Origin: Bacteroidota bacterium | Lineage (GTDB): Bacteria; Bacteroidota; Bacteroidia; AKYH767-A; OLB10 | Reading direction: 5' to 3' | NCBI GenBank assembly: GCA_016717325.1 | Contig: JADKFV010000034.1 | Span: 1 to 59,171 of the forward strand | Length of the DNA: 59,171 nt | In this document: piece by piece, positions 33,427-42,659 of the stretch | Position numbering within the stretch: the stretch's first letter is position 1 | Layout: the number at the start of each line of letters is the position of its first letter | The notes under the pieces: model-generated | Seen by the model: the letters and a program-made list of their open reading frames with translations, nothing else | Told to the model about the DNA's origin: nothing | Databases searched by the model: none | Translations under genes and position numbers: made by a program

Positions 33427-33509
33427 GCTATTTTTTCTTTTTCTGTTTTTAATTTAATTAAATAAAGGCCTGCGGGCCAATTTATGGCATTTATGTTTTG
33501 GGTAAAACG
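33405..33509 (-). pseudogene. Remnant of a duplicated T9SS type A C-terminal domain
   Basis: The minus strand reads RFTQNINAINWPAGLYLIKL, then KTEKEKIACKVVKY and TAG, nearly identical to the end of the gene at 31526 (YFTQSINASNWPAGLYLIEL...). Upstream of it the match stops and no reading frame continues. It is thus a duplicated tail whose gene body is lost, probably by recombination between two similar tails. Confidence 0.85.
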
Positions 33510-33589
33510 TATTAAATATAAAACATAAGAGCATTATTGCCAAAGATTAGAAATGAAATTGGATGGTGCAAGAAAAGATTTGTCATTTT

Positions 33590-33762
33590 TTGAATTCTGG
33601 TCATTGGTCATTGAGGACCGTCATTGGTCATTTTTAATTCTTGTCATTGGTCCTTAACGTCATTGCGAACGAAGTGAAGCAATCTCTGCCTGCCATTGGT
33701 CATTTTTAATTCTTGTCATCGGTCATTAACGTCATTGCGAACGAAGTGAAGCAATCTCTGCC
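33590..33762. repeat. Dispersed repeats, two full copies of the GTCATTGCGAACGAAG family
   Basis: Copies of about 32 bases at 33659-33690 and 33731-33762 are identical (GTCATTGCGAACGAAGTGAA...), separated by TCATTGGTCATTTTTAATTC-type units. No coding signal lies in 33510-33817. Confidence 0.8.
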
Positions 33763-33817
33763 ACAATTTTTAATTTTCAATTCTTAATTCCTAATTTCCC
33801 TACCATTTTCAATTTCA

Positions 33818-34624
33818 TCAAACCGCTACATTAAAATCCCTCAGCGCATTATTTAAACTTGTTTTTGTATCGGTGCTTTCTTTGCGTTTGCCAATAATTA
33901 ATGCACAGGGTACTTGAAAATCGCCAGCGGGAAATTTCTTTGTATAACTGCCCGGTATTACCACACTTCGCGAAGGCACAATGCCTTTAGTTTCGATGGG
34001 TGCATTGCCGGTAACATCAATTATTTTTGTCGACATGGTGAGTACTACATTTGCGCCAAGCACTGCTTCGCTCATTACCCGCACACCTTCTACCACTATG
34101 CAACGCGAGCCAATAAAACAATTGTCTTCGATAATAACTGGGGCGGCTTGCACAGGCTCGAGAACACCGCCAATGCCTACACCGCCACTCAAGTGTACGT
34201 TCTTGCCTATCTGCGCGCACGAGCCCACGGTGGCCCATGTATCAACCATAGTTCCGCTATCAACATAAGCACCAATATTTACATAGCTTGGCATGAGTAT
34301 AGCACCCGGAGCAATGTATGCACCGTAGCGCGCAACTGCATGAGGCACTACCCGTATACCAAGTTTAGCATAATCGGATTTCAATTTCATTTTATCGTTA
34401 AACTCCATTGGCCCGGCATGCATGGTTTGCATTTTACAAATTTGAAAATACATAATCACTGCTTGCTTTGCCCAATTGTTTACCTGCCATGTATCGCCTT
34501 GTGGCTCTGCAATTCGCATTCGGCCTTTGTCCAATTCTTCAATAATATGTTCGATGGCATCGGTATAATTTTTTTGTTGCAGCAGTTCTCTGTTGTTCCA
34601 GGCTTGCTCAATTAATTCTTGCAT
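33818..34624 (-). CDS. dapD: 2,3,4,5-tetrahydropyridine-2,6-dicarboxylate N-succinyltransferase
   Basis: DapD transfers succinyl from succinyl-CoA to tetrahydrodipicolinate in the lysine/diaminopimelate pathway, which feeds peptidoglycan. The 268-residue product has the helical N-domain (MQELIEQAWNNRELL), then the left-handed beta-helix with hexapeptide repeats from VRVVPHAVARYGAYIAPGAI through YVNIGAYVDSGTMVDTWATV, and the acceptor loop GGVGIGGVLEPVQAAPVIIE. It ends with IGKRKESTDTKTSLNNALRD. Length and motifs are complete. It is a single gene, flanked upstream by the divergent ruvX. Confidence 0.96.
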   Translation of the reverse strand: MQELIEQAWNNRELLQQKNYTDAIEHIIEELDKGRMRIAEPQGDTWQVNNWAKQAVIMYFQICKMQTMHAGPMEFNDKMKLKSDYAKLGIRVVPHAVARYGAYIAPGAILMPSYVNIGAYVDSGTMVDTWATVGSCAQIGKNVHLSGGVGIGGVLEPVQAAPVIIEDNCFIGSRCIVVEGVRVMSEAVLGANVVLTMSTKIIDVTGNAPIETKGIVPSRSVVIPGSYTKKFPAGDFQVPCALIIGKRKESTDTKTSLNNALRDFNVAV

Positions 34625-34776
34625 AAATTTATTTTTGTGTAAATATACCGAAACAATGCAGGTTTTTAAAATTTACAAGTAATCTGAATTCGGCATAACA
34701 TTAAGTAAGCAGTTATTTTTCAAAAATCTGCCAACTTAAAGTAAAAAATAAAAAATGTGGTTTAGTATATTTTGAA

Positions 34777-34784
34777 TAATTTTG
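34777..34784 (+). promoter_or_regulatory. -7 box of ruvX
   Basis: TAATTTTG matches the consensus and ends 8 bases before the ATG at 34793. Transcripts would have almost no leader, which excludes the in-frame TTG at 34772 as start. Confidence 0.45.
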
Positions 34785-34792
34785 GCCACGGT

Positions 34793-35212
34793 ATGGGAAG
34801 AATATTAGCAATAGATTACGGAACAAAAAGATGCGGCATTGCTGTTACTGATGCTATGCAAATAATAAGTACACCACTAACAACGGTTGCGGCAAATGAA
34901 CTTACAGCATTTATAAAACAATACATTGCAAAAGAAAAAGTTGATACCATTGTTGTAGGCCGCCCGTTGCAGGCAAATGGCACCGCAAGTGAAATAGAAC
35001 CTATGATAAAAAGATGTTTGCAATCGTTGGCAACTGTTGTTGGCGATATTCCTGTTGAACGTTTTGATGAGCGTTACACATCGCAACTGGCAATGAATGC
35101 ATTGATACAAAGTGGTGTAAAAAAAATGGAACGCAGAGATAAAGCATTGATAGACAAAACAAGTGCAACCATAATTTTGCAAGCATATATGCAATGGAAA
35201 GAAATGCGTTGA
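34793..35212 (+). CDS. ruvX: Putative pre-16S rRNA nuclease / Holliday junction resolvase-like YqgF
   Basis: The 139-residue protein has the RNase H-like fold of YqgF/RuvX. It has the first strand ILAIDYGTKRCGIAVTD with the catalytic Asp, then VDTIVVGRPLQANGTASEIE, FDERYTSQLA (Glu) and DKTSATIILQAYM (Asp). The enzyme matures the 5' end of 16S rRNA in E. coli. The length is typical. It starts a plus-strand unit with def and aroK; def begins 37 bases later. Confidence 0.92.
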   Translation: MGRILAIDYGTKRCGIAVTDAMQIISTPLTTVAANELTAFIKQYIAKEKVDTIVVGRPLQANGTASEIEPMIKRCLQSLATVVGDIPVERFDERYTSQLAMNALIQSGVKKMERRDKALIDKTSATIILQAYMQWKEMR

Positions 35213-35249
35213 AAACCACAAAATTTTAAAATACAAAAACGAAAAATAT

Positions 35250-35809
35250 ATGATACTACCGATAACGGCTTATGGCGATCCGGTGTTGCGAAAAAAAGGT
35301 GATTTAGTCACCAAAGATTATGAGGGCCTGAGCGAACTGATACGAAATATGTTCGACACCATGTACAATGCAAATGGTGTGGGACTGGCAGCACCACAAG
35401 TTGGAAAAAGTTTGCGATTATTTATTGCAGATGGAACGCCCTTTGCCGAAGATGAACCGGAAATGGCCAACTTCAAAAAAGTTTTTATCAATCCCACAAT
35501 GCTTGATGAAGATGGACAGGCATGGAAGTTTAACGAAGGATGCCTCAGTATTCCCGGTATACGCGAAGATATTTTGCGCAAACCTGATATCACCCTGCGA
35601 TATTTCAATGAGCAATTTGAAGAATGCGAAGAGCAATTTAAAAACCTTGCTGCACGCATTATTCAGCATGAGTACGATCACATTGAAGGCATATTGTTTA
35701 CTGACAAAATATCGCCAATAAAAGACGCTTGTTGAAAAATCGGTTAGACGATATTTCGAAAGGCAAGGCCGATGTGGATTATAAATTGAAGTTTTATAAC
35801 AAACGATAG
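35250..35809 (+). CDS. def: Peptide deformylase, frame broken near the 3' end
   Basis: The enzyme removes the N-formyl group from new proteins using a metal ion. Motif I GVGLAAPQVG (about 46-55), motif II EGCLSIPG (about 104-111) and motif III HEYDHIEGILFTD (about 149-161) are all present. The frame ends early at 35735 (ISPIKDAC). With one A restored at about 35721 it continues PIKRRLLKNRLDDISKGKAD and VDYKLKFYNKR to TAG at 35809, giving 186 residues as expected. As all catalytic motifs precede the break, activity might survive, but sequencing error is the simpler reading. Confidence 0.9.
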
Positions 35810-35810
35810 C

Positions 35811-36322
35811 ATGCATGTTTTTTGTGGGGATATATGGGTTGTGGAAAATCGACCATAGGAAAGAAAATTGCCACTATACTAAATTGCGATTTTATCGATA
35901 CCGATAAACTGATTGAAACCAACGAGAATAAAACCATCGATGCAATCTTTGAAACCCATGGCGAAGAATATTTCCGTAACCTCGAACACCTTGCAATTGT
36001 TGAAATAATTAAAATCAAAAAAAATGTTGTTGTTGCTACCGGGGGTGGATTGCCATGTTATAATAATAATCACCAACTGATGAATGAAAGCGGTTGTAGT
36101 GTTTATATAAAACTATCTGCTGCTGCATTATCGCACCGCATTACACATTCAAAAATTCAAAGGCCGTTGCTTAAAAATCTCACCGAAGAAGATTTACTGC
36201 CGCATATTGCAAAACAACTGCAAGAGCGCGAAAAATATTACAACACCGCTAAAATAATTTATGATGGTATTGATGTAAAAATTCTGGAGTTGGCGAATAT
36301 CATTAAGCTTAATATTGGTTGA
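35811..36322 (+). CDS. aroK: Shikimate kinase, start disturbed by a T-run indel
   Basis: The kinase phosphorylates shikimate in the chorismate pathway. Walker A is YMGCGKSTIGKK, the shikimate-binding Asp is in DFIDTDKLIE, the RxxE region is EEYFRNLEHLAI, and VVATGGGLPCY and the lid RPLL follow. The open frame starts at a TTG (35822). With seven instead of six T at about 35818-35823, the ATG at 35811 gives MHVFLWGYMGCGKST, the usual family start, and 170 residues in total. It lies one base after the restored def stop, indicating an operon. Confidence 0.9.
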
Positions 36323-36501
36323 GGTAAGTATATTGGTAATGTTAGCATTTACTAACCACAAAGAAATACAAAAGGAATACTTTCCCGTATTTATATCATT
36401 TCAGTTTTTGCTTCGCTCTTTTTCTTCTTTGCGAATTTTGCGTTTACATATTGCATTCATCGAAGTTAAAAGTATTAGCAAATTATCTAACGAAAACACG
36501 T

Positions 36502-36996
36502 TTAAGAAATAAACACTTTCTCCTCCCCTGCTTCGAGTGAAACTGTAATATGTTCTTTCATTGTTGTTGAAAGTCGGAGGCCTACGAAATCGGCATGAAC
36601 GGGATAGCGCCTGTGGTCGCGGTCTATGAGTAATATGGTACGTATTTTTTTTACATCGGCATCAAGAAAAGGACGTAAAGCATATGTAAGGGTCTTGCCT
36701 GAATTTAATACATCGTCCACAATAATGATTACTTTATTTTTGAGTTCGCTGCTTTCAACCGTGAGATGAATATGCTGATTGGCCTGTCCCTGTTTATCAA
36801 TTTTAAGTTGGAGCAAATGAATTTGAATAGAACAGATTTTTTCTAACGCTGCCTGTATACGCTGGGCAAGTATGTAACCTGTATCAACAATTCCGGCAAT
36901 ATATATGGAATGTTCGTTAGCATTATCTTCCAATACCTGATAAGCAATGCGATCGATGCGTTGCTGAATTTGTGTGCTGTTAAGAATTTGAATCAT
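36502..36996 (-). CDS. PyrR-like phosphoribosyltransferase
   Basis: The 164-residue protein has the PRTase fold with the PRPP-binding signature VIIIVDDVLNSGKTL (about 88-102) and an N-terminal part IAYQVLEDNANEHSIYIAGI like that of PyrR and related uracil/hypoxanthine-type PRTases. PyrR controls pyrimidine genes and has uracil phosphoribosyltransferase activity; here no pyr gene is near, so the role is uncertain. In Bacteroidota such orphan copies are common. Residues 130-145 (IDRDHRRYPVHADFVG) match the PyrR family pattern. The start MIQILNSTQ is the first ATG in frame. Confidence 0.85.
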   Translation of the reverse strand: MIQILNSTQIQQRIDRIAYQVLEDNANEHSIYIAGIVDTGYILAQRIQAALEKICSIQIHLLQLKIDKQGQANQHIHLTVESSELKNKVIIIVDDVLNSGKTLTYALRPFLDADVKKIRTILLIDRDHRRYPVHADFVGLRLSTTMKEHITVSLEAGEEKVFIS

Positions 36997-37000
36997 AGCT

Positions 37001-37165
37001 GTGGTTAAAATGCAAAGAAAGAAAATCTTTTAGTACATTGAACTGAGAAGTGATTAAGTGCTGAGGTTGCAAAGAATGCAAATTCCAGTAGCTCCATTTT
37101 TTAACCGCAAAGAACGCAAAGAAAGAAACCGCAAAATTCGCAAAGAATGCAATCTTGAATGAAGC
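37001..37165. repeat. Degenerate GCAAAGAA-type repeats
   Basis: Between the PyrR-like gene and the peptidase gene there are repeated words GCAAAGAA / CGCAAAG, for example ACCGCAAAGAACGCAAAG at about 37101 and CGCAAAGAATGCAATC at about 37138. No gene is seen here. Confidence 0.55.
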
Positions 37166-37269
37166 AATTGATTTAACCGTAATGAATACATTCCAAAAAG
37201 TGGTAATGTGGAATGCACAAAAAAAGACATTAAAGGGTAGTGCTTTTCAAATCCGTTGTTGTGTTATGT

Positions 37270-37836
37270 TTATTCTATTCCTGAGGCGGTAATATTTTTT
37301 CTGTTTAGTATGAATTGATGCATACGGCCACCGGTTACAAACCATTTTTTGTAATAAGGCTCGCTCAAATCGCTGAGAATAACTCCGGCTTGTGTGGTGG
37401 CGTGAACAAATTTATTGTTGCCAAGGTATACACCAACATGCGAAATAATATTGCTGCGGCCAATTTTAAAAAATACCAAATCGCCTTCTTTTAAATCTTG
37501 TTTGGCAACCAACATCTTTACCGATTTATGTATAGCATGTGCCGAGTTTCCGAGCATAAAGCCGTATCCATAATTATACAACATGGCACTGAAGTGCGAA
37601 CAATCTATTCCACGCATATCATCGCCACCATAGTGGTATGTGGTGCCAAGCCACTCATCGGCAGCGGCAAACAATTGCGGATTGGCAACAGTATCCAACT
37701 TCAAATTTAACGCCTGCGAATAGTATCCAACGTTATAATAATTGATAATGGAATCTTTTTGGTGTCGGCTTAAGTCCTGTGCGCAAATTCCGTTTACAGA
37801 GAGTGAAAATAAAATAATAAAAAAGTAATTTTTCAT
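37270..37836 (-). CDS. NlpC/P60 family (C40) peptidase, secreted
   Basis: These enzymes cut peptide bonds in cell-wall peptides. The 188-residue protein has a signal peptide (KNYFFIILFSLSVNGICAQ). The catalytic Cys lies in MRGIDCSHFSAML, the His in SNIISHVGVYLGN and the third residue in FVHATTQAGV, the usual C-H-H set. A hydrophobic loop FFKIGRSN before the His is typical. The pre-catalytic region EWLGTTYHYGGDDMRGIDCS fits the P60 consensus. It has no SH3 or LysM domain, so it is a minimal enzyme. It is a single gene with a short leader. Confidence 0.92.
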   Translation of the reverse strand: MKNYFFIILFSLSVNGICAQDLSRHQKDSIINYYNVGYYSQALNLKLDTVANPQLFAAADEWLGTTYHYGGDDMRGIDCSHFSAMLYNYGYGFMLGNSAHAIHKSVKMLVAKQDLKEGDLVFFKIGRSNIISHVGVYLGNNKFVHATTQAGVILSDLSEPYYKKWFVTGGRMHQFILNRKNITASGIE

Positions 37837-37959
37837 AAGTCAAAAAGTTTATAATTAAAAAGATATAAATTCATAAGTCAAAAGTTTCAATCTAAGAGTG
37901 ACTGGCTAAAAGTCAAAATTTTAATTTCAAAAGTCAAGCACTGCATTTGAGTATCACAA

Positions 37960-39357
37960 TTAATTTTTGCGAATAAGTAAAGCAATATTTTCCACATGAT
38001 GTGTATGTGGAAACATATCGAAAGGCTGAATGCTTTGCAAAGTATAATGATTGCTCATCAATGTAATATCGCGCGCCTGTGTGGCAGCATTGCAGCTAAC
38101 GTAAACAATGCGTTGAGCATTTATTTTTAATAATTGGGCAACCACAGCAGCATCCATTCCACCACGAGGAGGGTCGGTTATAATAACATCGGGCGTGCCA
38201 TGTTGCTGCACAATTTCTTCTGTCAAAATTTTGCGCATATCACCGGCATAAAAAACGGTGTTCGATAAATTATTTATTGCCGAATTTACCTGAGCATCTT
38301 TAACAGCTTCTTCCACATATTCGATACCAACTACATGCTTGCAATGTGGCGCCATATAATTTGCAATGGTACCGGTGCCGGTATATAAATCATAAACTAT
38401 ATGATGAGATTGCAAATCGGCAAACTTCAAAACGGCATTATACAGTGCATGTGCCTGCACCGGATTGGTTTGAAAAAATGCCTTTGCACTTATCTGGAAT
38501 TTTAAATTTTCCATCACCTCTGTGATATGTGGTAAGCCTGAAAAAAGCACAGCCGTTAAATCGCTATACGAATCATTTTTTTTGGGATTGATAATATATT
38601 GCAGCGAGGTGATAAAATTGAATTGAGTGCGAATAGCGTTCATCAACAAATTTATTTTCTCAGCATCGTTTTCAAAAAAAACAACCACCACCATCCACTC
38701 GCCATTAGTGGTGTTGCGGATAACCAAATTGCGCATCAAACCTGTTTGCTGGCGTATATCGAAAAAAGAAAAATTGTGTGTCAGACAAAAGTCTTTTACA
38801 AACAAACGTATTTGATTGCTTTTATCATCTTGCAAAAAGCATTCATTTATATCCAACACTTTATCAAATTTGCCGGGCACATGAAATCCCAAAGCATTGT
38901 GCATCAGCAAATCGGTATTACCCATTTCGCTCACTGTAAGCCAACGTTTGTTCGAAAAAGTAAACTCCAGTTTATTACGGTAATGTTTTGTATTGGCAGA
39001 TGCCACAATATTATTGGTTTCGAAACCCGACAAGCCTCCAATATGTTGCAAGGCATCCACAACCATTTTTTGCTTGTAAAATAATTGTGTAGGGTAATCG
39101 AGGTACTGCCATTTACAACCACCGCAAGTGCCAAAATGTGTGCAAAAAGGATCGGTGCGATGAACAGAAGGCATCACCACTTTCACTATGCTGGCATGAG
39201 CATATTTTTTTTTCTTTTTAAAAACGTTTACATCAATCACATCGCCCGGCACAGCATGCTTCACAAATATCACTTGATTTTCGTGCCGACCCACTGCCAT
39301 TCCATCATCGGCAATATCATGAATGTGTAATTTTTCTATTAATTGTAATTCGCTCAT
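37960..39357 (-). CDS. rlmD: 23S rRNA (uracil-1939-C5)-methyltransferase RlmD type
   Basis: The enzyme methylates uracil in 23S rRNA using SAM. The 465-residue product has a TRAM domain (about 5-65, HIHDIADDGMAVGR), the iron-sulfur cysteine cluster CTHFGTCGGCKWQYL (about 72-86) and the SAM site VYDLYTGTGTIANYM. The TDPPRGG motif and the nucleophile Cys in IVYVSCNAATQARD follow. All landmarks are in order. Members of the TrmA/RlmC/RlmD family are hard to separate; RlmD is chosen because of the TRAM domain and 4Fe-4S site. It is divergent from a type B cargo gene. Confidence 0.92.
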   Translation of the reverse strand: MSELQLIEKLHIHDIADDGMAVGRHENQVIFVKHAVPGDVIDVNVFKKKKKYAHASIVKVVMPSVHRTDPFCTHFGTCGGCKWQYLDYPTQLFYKQKMVVDALQHIGGLSGFETNNIVASANTKHYRNKLEFTFSNKRWLTVSEMGNTDLLMHNALGFHVPGKFDKVLDINECFLQDDKSNQIRLFVKDFCLTHNFSFFDIRQQTGLMRNLVIRNTTNGEWMVVVVFFENDAEKINLLMNAIRTQFNFITSLQYIINPKKNDSYSDLTAVLFSGLPHITEVMENLKFQISAKAFFQTNPVQAHALYNAVLKFADLQSHHIVYDLYTGTGTIANYMAPHCKHVVGIEYVEEAVKDAQVNSAINNLSNTVFYAGDMRKILTEEIVQQHGTPDVIITDPPRGGMDAAVVAQLLKINAQRIVYVSCNAATQARDITLMSNHYTLQSIQPFDMFPHTHHVENIALLIRKN

Positions 39358-39393
39358 GAATTATTACGTTCTTTCCTTAACACAAATAAAACT

Positions 39394-39423
39394 TTGTTAA
39401 TCGCTTTGTGTTTTGTAATTTTG
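39394..39423 (+). promoter_or_regulatory. Consensus promoter of the type B cargo gene
   Basis: TTG (39394-39396), a 19-base spacer and TAATTTTG (39416-39423) form the best -33/-7 pair in the window. It lies 33 bases before the ATG at 39457. Confidence 0.75.
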
Positions 39424-39456
39424 AAGTGCAAATGTAGCTTATTATCACTATTGAAC

Positions 39457-41844
39457 ATGTCAATGAAACGTCCGTTAGCCATAATTCTATTCATATTTGG
39501 AATGTTTGCAGGTGAAAATGCTATGGCTTTTCACATTGTGGGTGGCGATTTTACTGCACGACATAAATTTGGCAACACCTGGGAAGTAACATTAAAACTC
39601 TTTCGCGACTGCAGCAATAGTCAAGGTGCACCTTTCGATCCATCTATTACAATGGGGGTTTTTAGAAAAGGAACCAATCAGCTAGAGTTGAGTGTTGAAA
39701 TGTATCTCGACTCTATAAAGCCACTTGGGCTCACCGGTAATGCATGTGCACCACCACCGCAAGTATGTATGGAAATAGGATACTATGTACAGGATGTTAT
39801 AATTCCAAACTATACATTGGGGCATTATTTAATTTGGGAACGTTGTTGCCGAAACTCTTCCGTTGTGAATTTAAATAACCCACAAAACACAGCTATGGCC
39901 TTTTATCTAGAATTGCCAAATCCAACATTACAAAACTCTACTGCTGTTTTTACTTATCCACCGTTGCCATATATGTGCATCGATCAACCTTTCACTTATA
40001 ATTTTAGTGCAACGGATATCGATAACGATTCGCTGTGGTATAAATTGGTAACACCACTCGATGGTGGCCACTCGGACCCAACCCAACCAAATCCCTTTTC
40101 GCTGGGCGGTGGAGGGCAAACTCCAGTTTCGGCACCTTATGCGCCTGTAGCATGGGCGCCCGGTTACAGCACAAGTAATATAATAGATGGCAACCCTACC
40201 ATTTCGCTCAACAGTTATACCGGCATAGTTACATGCACACCATTGTCGTTGGGTTTATATGCCATGGCTATAGTTTGCGAGGAATATCGCAACGGAGTAA
40301 AAATTGGACTCACAAGGCGCGAAATAGAATTTTTTGTGATACCATGCAATCAAAACGCAACCCCCAATATTAGTCCAACACAAGCACCGGGAAGCAATAG
40401 CAACTACGATTTATTTGCAGGTGATACTTTGTGTTTCGATATAAAATTTAGCGATCCTGACGATTCTCTCTTTGTAGAAGTAACAGGCGATTGCTTGCCG
40501 GGAGGCACTGCTGTAGCACCTTTTGCTACTGCCCAAATTGATAGCGGTTTAAAAAATGTGAATGTAAATTTTTGCTGGGAAACCACTTGCGATCATATTT
40601 CGACCACTCCTTATAAGGTGAAATATACCGTGCGTGATAATGGCTGCCCGTTGCCAAAATACAAATCGTTCGATTTTACCATTACTGTAAAAGAGCCACC
40701 CAATATTTTGCCTGTAAATTTATTGTGCATGGAATTTCTAAATGCCAATACAATGCAAATGTTTTATGGCATCATCAATCCACAGGATTCCGATTACTTT
40801 AAATATTTTATTATTTACAAAAGCATAGCGGGCGGAGCATTTTTTGCGTTCGATACTATTTATAATACTGCTCTCGATAATTTTATTGATACAGCAGCCA
40901 CCAACTATGCAAATATTAATTACTGCTACTTCATTAAAGGTTATAATAATTGCGATCGTGAAAATATTTCGGATACAGTATGTACCGAAGACAGAAAAAA
41001 CAAAACCGAAAATTACATTCGTACTGTTTCGGTGTTGGGCCCAAATGAGGTGAATGTAAAGTGGGAAAATTTTCCTGATGCCTATTTTTCTACATTGTAT
41101 TTGTATAGAAAAGAAAATGATTTTGGCAGTGGAGCAAACTCTTATTCATTGATAAACACCTTGACACAATATACTGCCGATTCCATAATAGATGTAAACA
41201 CAACTACTGGCTACAAATCATATTGTTACTATATGATAAACCAAAACTATTGTAAAAACTTCAGCCCCGAAAGTAATGATGCATGCACTATTTTGTTGAC
41301 AGGTGAAGCCGGCACATTTTTAAATTCGATGAAGTGGAACGAATATAAAACATGGCGTGGTGGTGTTGCAACTTATGAGCTTTTACGTGCCGAAGGAATT
41401 ACTGCACCCTTTAAACCACTCGTCACATTGGGCCCTGCAGATTATGCATATATCGATCAACAACTGGATTTTACTAAAGGATTTTACAGATACATTATAA
41501 AAGCCAGCGAAGGCCCGAATGGATTGAACGAAGTAAGTTGGTCGAACGAAATTCCGCTTACACAAATACCACAGGTTTTTGTGCCTTCGGCCTATACGCC
41601 AAACGATGATGGTGTAAACGAATTTTGGAAAGCACAGGCTACATTTGTTCGCGATTTTTCTTGCGTGGTGTACAATCGTTGGGGTCAATTGGTTTTTTCT
41701 TCGAACGACATTTTTCGCTCCTGGAATGGAACTTACAATGGTGAGGCTGCACCACAGGGAGTATATTTTTACAGAATAAAATATTCGGGATACGACTCCA
41801 CAAATCAATATGAAAAAACAGGAAGTGTAACTATTTTACGTTAG
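39457..41844 (+). CDS. Large secreted protein with T9SS type B (CHU_C) domain
   Basis: The 795-residue protein starts MSMKRPLAIILFIFGMFAGE, a signal peptide, followed by AFHIVGGDFTARHKFGNTWE, a start seen in many gliding motility-associated proteins. The long body has cadherin/PKD-like strands (SLWYKLVTPLDGGHSDPTQP, LFVEVTGDCLPGGTAV) and fibronectin-like segments (NEVNVKWENFPDAYFSTLYL). The C-terminus is a complete CHU_C domain: PSAYTPNDDGVNEFW, VVYNRWGQLVFSS, SWNGTYNGEAAPQGVYFYRI and GSVTILR. A start 21 codons upstream coincides with the -33 element and is rejected. It is probably a surface adhesin. Confidence 0.87.
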   Translation: MSMKRPLAIILFIFGMFAGENAMAFHIVGGDFTARHKFGNTWEVTLKLFRDCSNSQGAPFDPSITMGVFRKGTNQLELSVEMYLDSIKPLGLTGNACAPPPQVCMEIGYYVQDVIIPNYTLGHYLIWERCCRNSSVVNLNNPQNTAMAFYLELPNPTLQNSTAVFTYPPLPYMCIDQPFTYNFSATDIDNDSLWYKLVTPLDGGHSDPTQPNPFSLGGGGQTPVSAPYAPVAWAPGYSTSNIIDGNPTISLNSYTGIVTCTPLSLGLYAMAIVCEEYRNGVKIGLTRREIEFFVIPCNQNATPNISPTQAPGSNSNYDLFAGDTLCFDIKFSDPDDSLFVEVTGDCLPGGTAVAPFATAQIDSGLKNVNVNFCWETTCDHISTTPYKVKYTVRDNGCPLPKYKSFDFTITVKEPPNILPVNLLCMEFLNANTMQMFYGIINPQDSDYFKYFIIYKSIAGGAFFAFDTIYNTALDNFIDTAATNYANINYCYFIKGYNNCDRENISDTVCTEDRKNKTENYIRTVSVLGPNEVNVKWENFPDAYFSTLYLYRKENDFGSGANSYSLINTLTQYTADSIIDVNTTTGYKSYCYYMINQNYCKNFSPESNDACTILLTGEAGTFLNSMKWNEYKTWRGGVATYELLRAEGITAPFKPLVTLGPADYAYIDQQLDFTKGFYRYIIKASEGPNGLNEVSWSNEIPLTQIPQVFVPSAYTPNDDGVNEFWKAQATFVRDFSCVVYNRWGQLVFSSNDIFRSWNGTYNGEAAPQGVYFYRIKYSGYDSTNQYEKTGSVTILR

Positions 41845-41927
41845 TATAGTTTATTTCCTTTTTACATTCTTACGACAATTAGCAATTTTCAACTTGTTAT
41901 ATTAGCACCATCAAAAAACAAAAGACT

Positions 41928-42626
41928 ATGAGCGACAAAACGAGAATTTTATTAGTAGAAGATGAGTTGCACATTGCACAACCTTTAAAATTAAATCTTG
42001 AACTTGAAGGTTACAAAGTGCATCATGTAGATAATGGCAAAGCGGCTTTAAAAACATTTAAGCAAGAGCGTTTTAGCCTCGTTGTGCTTGATGTTATGTT
42101 ACCCGAAATGGACGGATTCAGTGTTTGCGAAGCAATACGATTAGATAATTCGAAGGTGCCCATTTTATTTCTCACAGCTAAAGCTTCTTCAACCGATAAG
42201 GTTACGGGACTTAAACTTGGTGCCGATGATTATTTATCGAAACCGTTTAACCTCGAAGAATTTTTATTGCGCGTAAGCAATTTACTTAAAAGGTCGGGCG
42301 GAAATTTCAATAATGTTGCTGGCGATGAGTATGAGTTGGGAAATAAGAAAATCAGATTCTCGCTCATGCAGGTAACCGAAGCCGATGGCAACATCATTCA
42401 GCTTACAAACAAGGAAGCAGCGCTGTTGCGTTTGTTAATTGACCATAAGGACGAAGTGGTATCTCGCGAACATATCCTCGAAACCGTTTGGGGATACGAT
42501 GTGTATCCTTCTACCCGCACTATAGATAATTTTATAGTAACCTTCCGCAAATATTTTGAAGAAAATCCTTCAAATCCACGTTACTTTCAATCGGTGCGTG
42601 GTGTTGGTTATCGTTATAGTAAATAA
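41928..42626 (+). CDS. OmpR/PhoB family response regulator
   Basis: The 232-residue transcription factor has a receiver domain (RILLVEDELHIAQPLKLNLE, phospho-acceptor Asp in LVVLDVMLPEMDG at about 55, Thr/Ser in LFLTAKAS, Lys in DDYLSKPFN) and a winged-helix DNA-binding domain (LTNKEAALLRLLIDHKDEVV ... TRTIDNFIVTFRKYFEENP ... VRGVGYRYS). No histidine kinase gene is next to it, so it is an orphan or has a distant partner. The start ATGAGCGAC is preceded by an A-rich leader. Its targets cannot be inferred. Confidence 0.93.
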   Translation: MSDKTRILLVEDELHIAQPLKLNLELEGYKVHHVDNGKAALKTFKQERFSLVVLDVMLPEMDGFSVCEAIRLDNSKVPILFLTAKASSTDKVTGLKLGADDYLSKPFNLEEFLLRVSNLLKRSGGNFNNVAGDEYELGNKKIRFSLMQVTEADGNIIQLTNKEAALLRLLIDHKDEVVSREHILETVWGYDVYPSTRTIDNFIVTFRKYFEENPSNPRYFQSVRGVGYRYSK

Positions 42627-42659
42627 AATTTTCTCTTGAAAATTATTGCCTTGCAGGGC

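Noticed and set aside
33914..34615. 233-codon open frame opposite dapD
   Set aside because: Shadow of dapD with a His/Tyr/Cys-rich composition; dapD is complete on the other strand.
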